Part shown: piece by piece, positions 16,970-24,955 of the stretch
How positions within the stretch are numbered: position 1 is the first letter of the stretch
How the letters are laid out: each line of letters opens with the position of its first letter
NCBI RefSeq assembly: GCF_019880365.1
Contig: NZ_CP082271.1
Coordinates: 3,844,001 to 3,908,000 of the forward strand
From: Pseudomonas sp. DNDY-54
Lineage (GTDB): Bacteria > Pseudomonadota > Gammaproteobacteria > Pseudomonadales > Pseudomonadaceae
Reading direction: 5' to 3'
Length of the DNA stretch: 64,000 bases
Notes under the pieces: generated by a model
The model's database searches: none
Told to the model about the DNA's origin: nothing
The model's input: the letters and a program-made list of their open reading frames with translations, nothing else
Made by a program: the position numbers and the translations under genes

Positions 16970-17932
16970 ATGAATTGTTCACTCAACTGGGCCTCCTTCA
17001 GGCATCCCGCCACATGCGCGATGATTTTAGTCAGCCTCGCTCAACTGGGCTGCGACGCACAGACATTCAATGAGAGTCCCGTCGTCGAAAACGCAGAAGT
17101 ACAGGTTCCGCAACCAACCGAAGTGCACCTCCCGGTATCCTTCGCTTCCGGCGATACTAGCCGATACCGCGTTCTGGCCACGGCTAAACGTGGCGTGAGA
17201 TTCTTTCCGCGATTATCAAGTATAGAGCCGAAAGAAAGCACTACCGAGTTTGGATTGGTATTCAAAGTTACGTCAGTGGAAGCCGATGGTGTGATCTTGA
17301 CAGCCCATGTGGACTACGTGGCCACTCGGGCAAATGTCGGGACAATGCTTTTTTCGATCGACACGCGTCTAAATCTTACTCAGAAGAACGATATGTCCGC
17401 TGGGGACTATGAGATCAAGCACCCTGGCCTTAGGGATCCGGACCATCCGCTAAACGCCCGCTGGCGGGTATTCAAGGCAATCACTGAAGAGCCATTCCAG
17501 ATTTACCTTGACCGTGATGGTGGCTTCATGGAGCTGCAAGGTTATGCTCCTACTACAGGGGACGCTGATAGCCTAAACCTGCTGGCACCCGGTAGGCTAG
17601 CTATGATGCTATGCCTGATGCTGCCGCCTCATCAGCCGGAGTACGTCACTGTCGGCGACCGATGGACCGGGCAATGCAATGGACAGTCAACATCCTTCGA
17701 AATCGCCCGTGTCAGCAGTAATCGCGCCATTTACGCCGATGCATTGAGCTATCAGCGAGACGGCACGCTTTACACAAGTGAAGTCCGCGGGAATATGTAC
17801 GACATGCTGGCTAGCGGCGAGATCCACCTAGGCCAATCCCACCGCAAGGAACAGTACGCCCCAGGCCTCGGCAATTTAGTAACGACGAGTACCGTGGACA
17901 TCACAGCACAGGTAGCACGACGGACGCGCTGA
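16970..17932 (+). CDS. Hypothetical lipoprotein
   Basis: A 320-residue protein with an N-terminal hydrophobic stretch ending in the lipobox LAQLGC (Cys at about residue 28), so probably membrane-anchored after lipidation. The rest is predicted to be beta-rich and soluble, with no motif I recognise (HPGLRDPDHPLNARWRVFKA, VGDRWTGQC). It lies in the T6SS island just after the immunity array and is framed by a 46-bp direct repeat. A periplasmic immunity or accessory role is possible but not shown. The GC content here is lower than in the flanking housekeeping genes. Confidence 0.65.
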   Translation: MNCSLNWASFRHPATCAMILVSLAQLGCDAQTFNESPVVENAEVQVPQPTEVHLPVSFASGDTSRYRVLATAKRGVRFFPRLSSIEPKESTTEFGLVFKVTSVEADGVILTAHVDYVATRANVGTMLFSIDTRLNLTQKNDMSAGDYEIKHPGLRDPDHPLNARWRVFKAITEEPFQIYLDRDGGFMELQGYAPTTGDADSLNLLAPGRLAMMLCLMLPPHQPEYVTVGDRWTGQCNGQSTSFEIARVSSNRAIYADALSYQRDGTLYTSEVRGNMYDMLASGEIHLGQSHRKEQYAPGLGNLVTTSTVDITAQVARRTR

Positions 17933-18071
17933 CATATATCTCCCAACTAAGTCCATTGCTTCGTGATCACCTCGATTATTTGCCGCACCGAACTTCGTCA
18001 GCCTAGTTTCTGCTGGATTGCGCCGCTAGCGGACACCTCTAGGCCAACATCGGAGTCACGTTGCTGGGGGA

Positions 18072-18119
18072 TTGAACAACAGCCGAAAATAAATCTGTTC
18101 CCTTTCCGCTAAATATCTA
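18072..18119. repeat. Direct repeat copy B flanking the lipoprotein gene
   Basis: Second copy of the repeat at 16907-16953: ACAGCCGAAAATAAATCTG is identical, followed by TTCCCTTTCCGCT. The two copies enclose about 1.1 kb with a single gene. Confidence 0.8.
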
Positions 18120-18165
18120 TCGCAACTAAACAGTAACTAGCCTCTTCGCTAATAAGGAATGGTCA

Positions 18166-18765
18166 TTGCAGCAACGGGTCCGACTTTACGCCAATAACTG
18201 CCACTTAACCGATGACAAGTTTGATCGATATGAACCGCTGGTGCGGCAGCCCAATACTCACCAGGGAAAAATTTTTCTAGCATGTCTTGCAACCTCACTC
18301 GGGCTGTTCTTGTTTGGTGTGATAACCGAGCGTGACTGGCTCGCGGGCACCATGGCACTGGCGACGCCAATTATCCCATTTGTTGTCCTTTACTTGCGTG
18401 GACGCGGAGTTCCCGCGGACAAGATCGAGGCGTATGCAGTACAGCGGGGGCTACTGCTGATATTCGAATGCGGCCAGTTTTCGGAGCTCTCTGCCGAGAT
18501 TCTGATTCCGTTTACCGAGATTACCTCGATCGTCCTGGAATCAAAAGTGGTGTATGAGGGACGCTTGGGGCCCCACCGATGGCGACAATACCGGATCAGT
18601 ACCTCCCGCTCCGGAGAAACGCCGCACTTATTGATCAATACCTTTAGGCCAATGCATCTGGTCCTGCAAGATCTACAGAGGCTGTCCGCGCTATCTGGAG
18701 CGCACCAAATCGACATGCAGCTTATAGGTCAACCGGAAGAACTCGCGGCGCTGAGAACTCATTAG
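18166..18765 (+). CDS. Hypothetical two-helix membrane protein
   Basis: A 199-residue protein with two membrane helices close together (about residues 38-55 FLACLATSLGLFLFGVIT and 62-83) and a hydrophilic C-terminal domain containing ISTSRSGETPHLLINTFRPM. The start is TTG at 18166, supported by AAGGA 7 bases upstream and by the absence of a suitable in-frame ATG. The topology resembles the DUF6708 proteins (short N-terminus, helix pair, cytosolic domain) but I see no sequence match. As the last gene of the T6SS island it may be a further immunity protein. Confidence 0.6.
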   Translation: MQQRVRLYANNCHLTDDKFDRYEPLVRQPNTHQGKIFLACLATSLGLFLFGVITERDWLAGTMALATPIIPFVVLYLRGRGVPADKIEAYAVQRGLLLIFECGQFSELSAEILIPFTEITSIVLESKVVYEGRLGPHRWRQYRISTSRSGETPHLLINTFRPMHLVLQDLQRLSALSGAHQIDMQLIGQPEELAALRTH

Positions 18766-18839
18766 ATTGGCCGCCAGCTCAGAAACGGTGCGATAACGCG
18801 TGCGCCTCGATGGGCACTGTCCGTTTAATAAGTTTTTAG

Positions 18840-19008
18840 CACGCGCAGGGTTTGTCCCTCGACGCCCGCGACCTCACCAGCTTCCGAATCGCCAAATGGG
18901 TCAAGCCTGCCGATTTCGCAATGCGCCAAGACTCACCCGACTGGAAAGAGCAATCGCTGAGTGCAATGCGAGGCTGGCGCTGCTGGCACCCGCCTAAATG
19001 GCCTATCC
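18840..19008 (+). pseudogene. Possible decayed coding remnant
   Basis: One frame reads as plausible protein (LSLDARDLTSFRIAKWVKPA, DSPDWKEQSLSAMRGW) but has no convincing start and runs into the regulator gene on the other strand. I cannot assign a family. It may mark the right edge of the inserted T6SS island. Confidence 0.25.
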
Positions 19009-19725
19009 TTACTCAGGCACCTCCACACACACATGAATCGCATCATGCCGCCAGTACTCCACATCGCAGTCGATGATCCGATCATGCTGGTCGCGATTTA
19101 GGCGGGTGATGCGCAGGGCTGGGCTGCCGGGGGCGGTGCGTAGGGTGAGGGCGGCTTCGGGGTGAAGCGCGGTGGGGACCATGTCGAAACGGACGCGGCC
19201 GTAGTGGATGCCGTATTCGCTGGCGTATAGCTCGGTCAATGAGCGGGTCAGGTCGTAATCGAGCATGCCAGGGAAATAGGCAGGGTTCAGATAGTGCTCG
19301 ACGTAGAGCACTAGGCGGCCGTCGATGCGGCGGGCGCGGCGGATTTGGATGACGCTCGATAACGCCGCAAGCTCCAACCGCGCGCAAATATCCGCACTGG
19401 CGGGCTGCAGTCTTGCCGACAGCACTTCGGTTTCCGGGCAGCGACCCTGGTCGCCCACCATCTCGTGAAAGTGGCTGCGCACCAGCGGGTTGTAGAGTAC
19501 GCGAGGCGGCGACACGAACCAGCCGCGGCGATCCTCGCGGTAGATCATGCCGAGGGACTCCAGCTGCCCCAGCGCTTCGCGCAGCGTGATGCGTGTGGTG
19601 GCGAACACGTCGCTCAGCTTGCGTTCGGACGGCAATTGGCCGCCCGGTTGGAGCAAGCCATGGGCAATCTGCTCCTGAAGGGCACGGCAGATCGCAGTTG
19701 CCGTCCGCGGCACTTCATCGCGCAT
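19009..19725 (-). CDS. GntR-family regulator with UTRA effector domain
   Basis: DNA-binding repressor of the HutC/UTRA branch. Residues 5-75 are a winged helix-turn-helix (GGQLPSERKLSDVFATTRIT then LREALGQLESLGMIYREDRR). Residues 95-235 are a UTRA ligand pocket (LSSVIQIRRARRIDGRLVLY, VEHYLNPAYFPGML). At 238 residues it is the usual size. It is divergent from the ABC importer operon at 20075, so it probably controls it, as UTRA regulators do for phosphonate and sugar-phosphate uptake systems. A TGGACTAGGCCA motif 15 bases before its start suggests autoregulation. The ligand is unknown. Confidence 0.88.
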   Translation of the reverse strand: MRDEVPRTATAICRALQEQIAHGLLQPGGQLPSERKLSDVFATTRITLREALGQLESLGMIYREDRRGWFVSPPRVLYNPLVRSHFHEMVGDQGRCPETEVLSARLQPASADICARLELAALSSVIQIRRARRIDGRLVLYVEHYLNPAYFPGMLDYDLTRSLTELYASEYGIHYGRVRFDMVPTALHPEAALTLRTAPGSPALRITRLNRDQHDRIIDCDVEYWRHDAIHVCVEVPE

Positions 19726-19739
19726 TATCTTTTCTCATC

Positions 19740-19751
19740 TGGACTAGGCCA
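19740..19751. promoter_or_regulatory. Putative operator O1 (TGGACTAGGCCA)
   Basis: Near-palindromic 12-mer resembling TGGTCTAGACCA, the known core bound by HutC-branch GntR regulators such as NagR/DasR. It lies 15 bases upstream of the regulator's own ATG. Confidence 0.45.
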
Positions 19752-20038
19752 AGGCTCAAAACGGAGCATAAGGAGCCGCCCTTTGCCGTGTTGGTGCCGG
19801 ATCACGCTAGAGAACAACGATGACTGCTGCATGACAATGCGGTCATTGCATCACCTAGCCGGTCGCCGCGTAGCGATGTCCATAGGCAGGAGAAAGCGGC
19901 AAAAGCCCTGCCACGCAAGGCTTTGCAGTGAGCTAGGCTTGCTAAGGCACTCCTGTCGCAGTGTCGCCTATCCGGGCGATGGCGGAGGCAACGACATCAA
20001 ATTGTCACCTGCGCCCCCTAGTTTGGCTTGCATCGTGC

Positions 20039-20050
20039 TGATCTAGACCA
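20039..20050. promoter_or_regulatory. Putative operator O2 (TGATCTAGACCA)
   Basis: Differs from TGGTCTAGACCA at one position and lies 24 bases before the start of the binding-protein gene. With O1 it would let one UTRA regulator control both transcripts. Confidence 0.5.
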
Positions 20051-20074
20051 ATCGACCTGCGAAAGGAGCTTCGA

Positions 20075-21133
20075 ATGAAACGACTGCTGCTGACTTCACT
20101 GCTGGGATCAACGATCGCCCTGGCGACCTTGGCGAACGCTGCACAAACGGACCTGAAAAGCCTCGAAGAGGCGGCTCGCGCGGAAGGCGAGGTCAACAGT
20201 GTCGGCATGCCGGACAGCTGGGCGAACTGGAAGGACACCTGGCAGGACTTGGAGAAGAAGTACGGTCTCAAACACATGGATACCGACATGAGCTCGGCGC
20301 AGGAAATCGCCAAGTTCGCCGCCGAAAAAGACAACGCCACGGCTGACATTGGTGATGTCGGCGCCGCGTTCGGGCCGATCGCGGTGCAGCAGGGGGTCAC
20401 CCAGCCGTACAAGCCGAGCACCTGGGAGCAGATCCCCGAGTGGGCCAAGGACAAGGATGGGCACTGGATGCTGGCGTATACCGGCTCCATCGCTTTCATC
20501 GTCAACACGCAGTTGGTCAAGGAAGCGCCGTCTTCATGGGCTGAGCTGAAGGAAGGCAAGTACAAGGTCGCTATCGGCGACGTCAGCGCTGCGGCTCAGG
20601 CCGTCAACGGCGTACTGGCCGCAGCCATCGCCAACGGCGGCAACGAGAAGAACATCCAGCCAGGCCTGGACTATTTTGCCGAAATCGCCAAGCAGGGCCG
20701 CCTGTCGCTGTCGAACCCGACGATCCAGACGCTGGAGCGCGGCGAAGTGGAAGTGGGTGTGGTTTGGGACTTCAACGGCCTCTCCTATCGCGACCAAATC
20801 GACCCGAGCCGCTTCGAGGTGCTGATCCCCTCGGATGGTTCGGTAATTTCCGGCTACACGACCATCATCAACAAGTGGGCCAAGCACCCCAACGCCGCCA
20901 AGCTCGCCCGCGAGTACATCCTTTCCGATGCCGGGCAGATCAACCTGGCCAAGGGTAACGCCCGGCCGATCCGCGCCGAGCACCTGACCCTGCCCGCCGA
21001 GGTTCAGGCCAAGCTGCTACCCAACGAGCAGTACGCGAAGGTCAAACCCATCGAAGATGCCGACGCCTGGGAAGCGACTTCGAAGGCTCTGCCGCAACAG
21101 TGGCAAGAAAACGTCATCATCGAGATGGAGTGA
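20075..21133 (+). CDS. ABC transporter periplasmic solute-binding protein
   Basis: A 352-residue protein with a clear signal peptide (MKRLLLTSLLGSTIALATLA, cut near ANA-AQ). The mature part has the PotD/iron-binding-like type II fold (EEAARAEGEVNSVGMPDSWA, ADIGDVGAAFGPIAVQQGV, VVWDFNGLSYRDQI). It should capture the substrate for the two permeases and ATPase downstream. Members of this cluster of binding proteins include those for phosphonates and organophosphates, and the phosphatase genes of this operon point the same way. The ligand is not readable from sequence. AAAGGAG precedes the ATG. Confidence 0.85.
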   Translation: MKRLLLTSLLGSTIALATLANAAQTDLKSLEEAARAEGEVNSVGMPDSWANWKDTWQDLEKKYGLKHMDTDMSSAQEIAKFAAEKDNATADIGDVGAAFGPIAVQQGVTQPYKPSTWEQIPEWAKDKDGHWMLAYTGSIAFIVNTQLVKEAPSSWAELKEGKYKVAIGDVSAAAQAVNGVLAAAIANGGNEKNIQPGLDYFAEIAKQGRLSLSNPTIQTLERGEVEVGVVWDFNGLSYRDQIDPSRFEVLIPSDGSVISGYTTIINKWAKHPNAAKLAREYILSDAGQINLAKGNARPIRAEHLTLPAEVQAKLLPNEQYAKVKPIEDADAWEATSKALPQQWQENVIIEME

Positions 21134-21157
21134 CCGTCCGCCAACCGGCTCAGGATT

Positions 21158-21212
21158 GTAGGGTGGGCTTTAGCCCACCAAAAACGCGGGCTGTGGGCTG
21201 AGCCCACCCTAC
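21158..21212. repeat. REP-like palindromic element (GTAGGGTGGGCT family)
   Basis: GTAGGGTGGGCT (21158-21169) and AGCCCACCCTAC (21201-21212) are perfect inverted arms, with inner GCCCACC/GTGGGCT repeats. It lies inside the importer operon between the binding-protein and phosphatase genes. A close relative lies at 23794-23860. Confidence 0.85.
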
Positions 21213-21279
21213 GAACTGGAGACACACCTGTAGGAGCAACGACACGGCGTCTCCTACCAAGGCAAGCAGGTTAGCAAGC

Positions 21280-22083
21280 ATGGGCAAAGCCATCCTCGTT
21301 GTGCTCGACGGCCTCAACTACCAGGTCGCCGAGCACGCGCTCGGGCATCTGCAGGCTTATTGCGTGGCCGGGCGGGGAGCGCTGTACCGTTTGCGATGTG
21401 AGTTACCTGCGCTGTCCCGGCCGCTGTACGAATGCATCCTGACCGGGGTGAAACCGATCGACAGTGGCGTTGTGCATAACGACGTCGTGCGGCTATCCAC
21501 CGAGCGCAGCATTTTTCACTACGCCCGCGACGCGGGTTTGAGCACAGCGGCCGCGGCCTATCACTGGGTCAGCGAGCTGTACAACCGCGCGCCCTTCCAG
21601 GCGGCACGCGACCGTCACAGTGACACGCCCGAACTGCCCATCCAGCACGGCCACTTCTACTACGAGGACCACTATCCGGACTCGCACCTGTTCGCCGATG
21701 CCGAAAGCCTGCGTTTGCGACACAACCCGGACTTTCTGCTGGTTCACCCGATGAACATCGACGACGCCGGTCACAAGCACGGCCTGGATTCGTCCCAGTA
21801 CCGCAACGCCGCACGCCGCGCCGATATCCTGCTTGCTGATCATCTGCAGCGCTGGCTCGATGACGGCTATCAGGTAGTGGTGACGGCCGATCACGGCATG
21901 AACAATGACCGCTCGCACAACGGCCTGCTGCCCGAGGAGCGCGAGGTGCCACTGTTCGTGTTGGGCTCGGCATTCAGCCTTGACCCCACCGCGCGCCCGA
22001 AACAGACCGAACTGTGCGGCACGCTATGCGAACTGCTCGGCGTGCCACATGACAAGCCGCTGTGCCTGGAGCTCTTGAAATGA
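21280..22083 (+). CDS. Cytosolic alkaline-phosphatase-superfamily hydrolase
   Basis: A 267-residue metal-dependent phospho-hydrolase of the nucleotide pyrophosphatase/phosphodiesterase branch. Visible metal and nucleophile positions are D10 in VVLDGL, S46 in PALSRP (Thr/Ser nucleophile site), D162, H165 and H167 in IDDAGHKHG, and D204 and H205 in VTADHGMN. There is no signal peptide, so it acts in the cytoplasm, unlike classic alkaline phosphatases. It sits between the binding protein and the permeases, and its stop overlaps the first permease (ATGA). It probably cleaves the imported phospho-compound; which bond is unknown. Confidence 0.8.
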   Translation: MGKAILVVLDGLNYQVAEHALGHLQAYCVAGRGALYRLRCELPALSRPLYECILTGVKPIDSGVVHNDVVRLSTERSIFHYARDAGLSTAAAAYHWVSELYNRAPFQAARDRHSDTPELPIQHGHFYYEDHYPDSHLFADAESLRLRHNPDFLLVHPMNIDDAGHKHGLDSSQYRNAARRADILLADHLQRWLDDGYQVVVTADHGMNNDRSHNGLLPEEREVPLFVLGSAFSLDPTARPKQTELCGTLCELLGVPHDKPLCLELLK

Positions 22084-22991
22084 CCGCGCAGCTTGAAGAC
22101 AACCTCAAGACCGCGGCCGTCCGAGACAGCGCTAGCGTTACCGCTGCAAGCCCCCGAGCGCCGCGCGGCAAATGGCTGGCACTGCTCTGCCTGCTGCCGT
22201 TCGCCGTGTTCTTTTTCGCCTTTCAGATTGCCCCGTTGCTGTGGGTCACGCTCAACAGCCTGAGCACCCCTGATGGCTGGGGCCTAGCCAATTTTCAGAA
22301 AGTCTTCGGCTCGAAGTTCTATCTACAGGCCATCAAGCACAGCTTGCAGATCGCTTTCTGGTCGAGCCTGTTCGGCATCGTCATCGCAATCCTCGGCAGC
22401 TACTCGCTGCGCCAGGTCGATTCGAAGCTGCGCGATTTCGTCATGGCCTTTTCCAACATGACCAGCAATTTCGCCGGCGTTCCGCTGGCCTTTGCTTTCG
22501 TCATCCTGCTCGGCTTCAACGGCGCCCTGACGATTCTGCTCAAGCAGGCCGGCATCATCGAGGACTTCAACCTCTACTCCAAGACCGGTTTGATCGTGCT
22601 GTACACCTACTTCCAGATCCCGCTGGGCGTGCTGCTGCTCTACCCCGCCTTTGACGCATTGCGCGAGGACTGGCGTGAATCAGCCTCCCTGCTCGGCGCC
22701 GGGACTTGGAGCTACTGGCGTTATATCGGCCTGCCGGTACTGACGCCGGCACTGCTGGGCACCTTCGTCATCCTGCTGGCCAACGCGCTGGGGGCCTATG
22801 CCACGGTTTACTACCTCACCACGGGCAACTTCAACGTATTGCCGATCCGCATCGCGGCGATGATTTCGGGCGACATTTCCCTCGATCCGAACATGGCGAG
22901 CGCACTGGCGATGGTCTTAGTCGGGCTCATGGGCGTGATCACCGTAGCGCACCAGCTGCTGCTCAGGAGGAGCTACCATGCGAGCCGCTGA
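22080..22991 (+). CDS. ABC transporter permease 1
   Basis: A 303-residue inner-membrane protein with six predicted helices starting at about residue 38 (LALLCLLPFAVFFFAFQIAP). The EAA-type cytoplasmic loop is DALREDWRESASLLGAGTWS (about 198-217), which docks the ATPase. The ATG at 22080 was chosen because it overlaps the preceding stop (ATGA). It is the first half of the transmembrane channel together with the next gene. Confidence 0.88.
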   Translation: MTAQLEDNLKTAAVRDSASVTAASPRAPRGKWLALLCLLPFAVFFFAFQIAPLLWVTLNSLSTPDGWGLANFQKVFGSKFYLQAIKHSLQIAFWSSLFGIVIAILGSYSLRQVDSKLRDFVMAFSNMTSNFAGVPLAFAFVILLGFNGALTILLKQAGIIEDFNLYSKTGLIVLYTYFQIPLGVLLLYPAFDALREDWRESASLLGAGTWSYWRYIGLPVLTPALLGTFVILLANALGAYATVYYLTTGNFNVLPIRIAAMISGDISLDPNMASALAMVLVGLMGVITVAHQLLLRRSYHASR

Positions 22992-23778
22992 AGCCAAACG
23001 CGGCGCGCTGTACCACCGCACGGTGGTCTGGCTGCTGTTTCTCATCCTGCTGCTACCACTGGCTGCGACCTTTCTCTACTCGATCTCCAGCAGCTGGTCG
23101 GCAACCATTCTGCCGGATGGACTGACGATCGACTGGTATCTGCAGCTTTGGACTGAAGAGCGCTTTCTGCGGGCGTTCGCCCAGTCGCTGCTGGTCTGCC
23201 TGGGTGCGCTGGCCCTCGCGGTAGTGCTGATTCTCCCGCTGCTGTTCGTGGTGCATTATCACTTTCCCAAACTCGACGGGCTGATGAACATCCTGATTCT
23301 GCTGCCGTTTGCGGTGCCGCCGGTGGTGTCGTCAGTTGGCCTGCTGCAGCTGTATGGCTCGGGTCCGCTGGCGATGGTCGGCACGCCCTGGATCCTGATT
23401 GGCGCCTACTTCACCATCGCGCTGCCCTTCATGTACCGAGCGATCAGCAACAACCTGCAGGCAATCAACCTGCGCGACCTGATGGATGCGGCCCACCTGC
23501 TCGGCGCCAGCACTTGGAAGGCGGCATTTCTGGTGGTGCTGCCGAACCTGCGCAAGGGGCTGATGGTGTCGCTGTTCCTGTCGTTTTCATTTCTGTTCGG
23601 CGAATTCGTATTCGCCAATCTGCTGGTCGGCACACGCTACGAAACCTTGCAGGTCTATCTGAACAACATGAAAAACAGCAGCGGCCATTTCAACAGTGCG
23701 CTGGTGATTTCCTACTTTTTCTTCGTACTGGTATTCACCTGGGCGGCGACCCGGTTGAATCGTGAGCGCACGGCGTGA
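22978..23778 (+). CDS. ABC transporter permease 2
   Basis: A 266-residue permease with about six helices (LLFLILLLPLAATFLYSISS at the N-terminus). The EAA loop is NLRDLMDAAHLLGASTWKAA (about 163-182). Its ATG lies 14 bases inside the end of permease 1 and has an AGGAGG site. With permease 1 it forms a heterodimeric channel. Confidence 0.88.
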   Translation: MRAAEAKRGALYHRTVVWLLFLILLLPLAATFLYSISSSWSATILPDGLTIDWYLQLWTEERFLRAFAQSLLVCLGALALAVVLILPLLFVVHYHFPKLDGLMNILILLPFAVPPVVSSVGLLQLYGSGPLAMVGTPWILIGAYFTIALPFMYRAISNNLQAINLRDLMDAAHLLGASTWKAAFLVVLPNLRKGLMVSLFLSFSFLFGEFVFANLLVGTRYETLQVYLNNMKNSSGHFNSALVISYFFFVLVFTWAATRLNRERTA

Positions 23779-23793
23779 CCGCGTGTGCAGTTT

Positions 23794-23860
23794 CGTAGGG
23801 TGGGCTTTAGCCCACCAGAGAGTCCCGTCGAACAAACGGTGGGCTAAAGCCCACCCTACG
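23794..23860. repeat. REP-like palindromic element, second copy in the importer operon
   Basis: Outer arms CGTAGGGTGGGCTTTAGCC (from 23794) and GGCTAAAGCCCACCCTACG (ending 23860) are perfect complements. It lies between permease 2 and the ATPase gene, in the same operon as the element at 21158-21212. Confidence 0.88.
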
Positions 23861-23956
23861 TGATAGCGGCGTGGCGGCTGAAACGTAGCACCGCATTGCG
23901 CCCCTTCTACGGCGGACTATGACCACCGCTGCGGCTATTCGAGACAGGAACACTTC

Positions 23957-24955
23957 ATGAGCTACCTCAGCATTCGCAAGCTGCACAAAGCCTTTGGCGA
24001 CACCCAGGTCTTCAGCGATATCGACTGCGAGATTGCCAAAGGCGAGCTGATCACACTGCTCGGCCCCTCCGGCTGCGGCAAGTCCACGTTGCTGCGCTGT
24101 ATTGCTGGGCTGACCGACGTCGACGGGGGACAGATCCTGCTGGACGGCGAAAACCTCGTGCCAGTCTCGCCGCAGAAACGCCAGATCGGCATGGTGTTTC
24201 AGAGCTATGCGCTGTTTCCCAACATGACGGTGGAACAGAACGTCTCCTTCGGCTTGCGCATGCAAAAGATCGACAAAGACGAAAGCGCTCAACGGGTGAC
24301 CGAGGTGCTGGCGATGGTCGAGCTCGGCGAGTTTGCCGGGCGCTACCCGAGCCAGTTGTCAGGCGGCCAATGCCAGCGGGTGGCCCTGGCGCGCTCGCTG
24401 GTTACGCGCCCTCGCCTGCTGTTGCTCGATGAACCGCTCTCGGCGCTGGATGCGCGCATTCGCAAGCATCTGCGTGAACAGATCCGCGCGATCCAGCAGG
24501 AGCTGGGGCTGACCACCCTCTTCGTCACCCACGATCAGGAGGAAGCACTGACGCTGTCCGATCGCATCCTGCTGATGAACGCCGGACGTATCGTCCAGAG
24601 TGCTGATGCCGAAACCCTGTATACCGCGCCCGTGAGTGCGTTTGCCGCCGGCTTCATTGGCAACTACAACCTGCTCAGCGCCGACGTGGCCACGCGTCTG
24701 CTGCAGCGGCCGATCGATGGGCAGGTGGCGATCCGCCCGGAAGCCATTGCATTAGCAGCGGCCGGGGGCAGCGACGGGATCGCCGCGGTCATCAAAAGCC
24801 ATAGCCTGCTCGGCAACGTGATCCGTTACCGCGTCGACGCACGCGATGTCGAACTGCTGGTCGACGTACTCAATCGCTCTGCCGCCGATCTCTATCCCCA
24901 CGGTCGCCAGGTAAGCCTTACCATCGACGCTTCGGCAATTCACGAGGTGGCTTGA
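23957..24955 (+). CDS. ABC transporter ATP-binding protein
   Basis: A 332-residue ATPase that powers the importer. Walker A is GPSGCGKST (36-44), the signature is LSGGQ (134-138, followed by CQR rather than QQR), and Walker B is LLLLDEP (154-160). The switch H is in FVTHDQEEAL. A C-terminal TOBE-like domain (about 245-330) is present, as in polyamine, iron and phosphonate importers. AGGA precedes the ATG. Its stop overlaps the HAD gene (TGATG). Confidence 0.9.
   Translation: MSYLSIRKLHKAFGDTQVFSDIDCEIAKGELITLLGPSGCGKSTLLRCIAGLTDVDGGQILLDGENLVPVSPQKRQIGMVFQSYALFPNMTVEQNVSFGLRMQKIDKDESAQRVTEVLAMVELGEFAGRYPSQLSGGQCQRVALARSLVTRPRLLLLDEPLSALDARIRKHLREQIRAIQQELGLTTLFVTHDQEEALTLSDRILLMNAGRIVQSADAETLYTAPVSAFAAGFIGNYNLLSADVATRLLQRPIDGQVAIRPEAIALAAAGGSDGIAAVIKSHSLLGNVIRYRVDARDVELLVDVLNRSAADLYPHGRQVSLTIDASAIHEVA

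Larger units (their letters stand above)
19726..20074. promoter_or_regulatory. Divergent control region between UTRA regulator and importer operon
   Basis: This 349-bp stretch has no credible gene. It holds two operator-like 12-mers next to the two start codons, annotated separately, and an AAAGGAG ribosome site just before 20075. No clear -10/-35 pair was found. Confidence 0.5.

Noticed and set aside
24952..24954. TTG as start of the HAD phosphatase
   Set aside because: The ATG at 24955 overlaps the upstream stop as TGATG and directly gives the conserved FDLDETL start.
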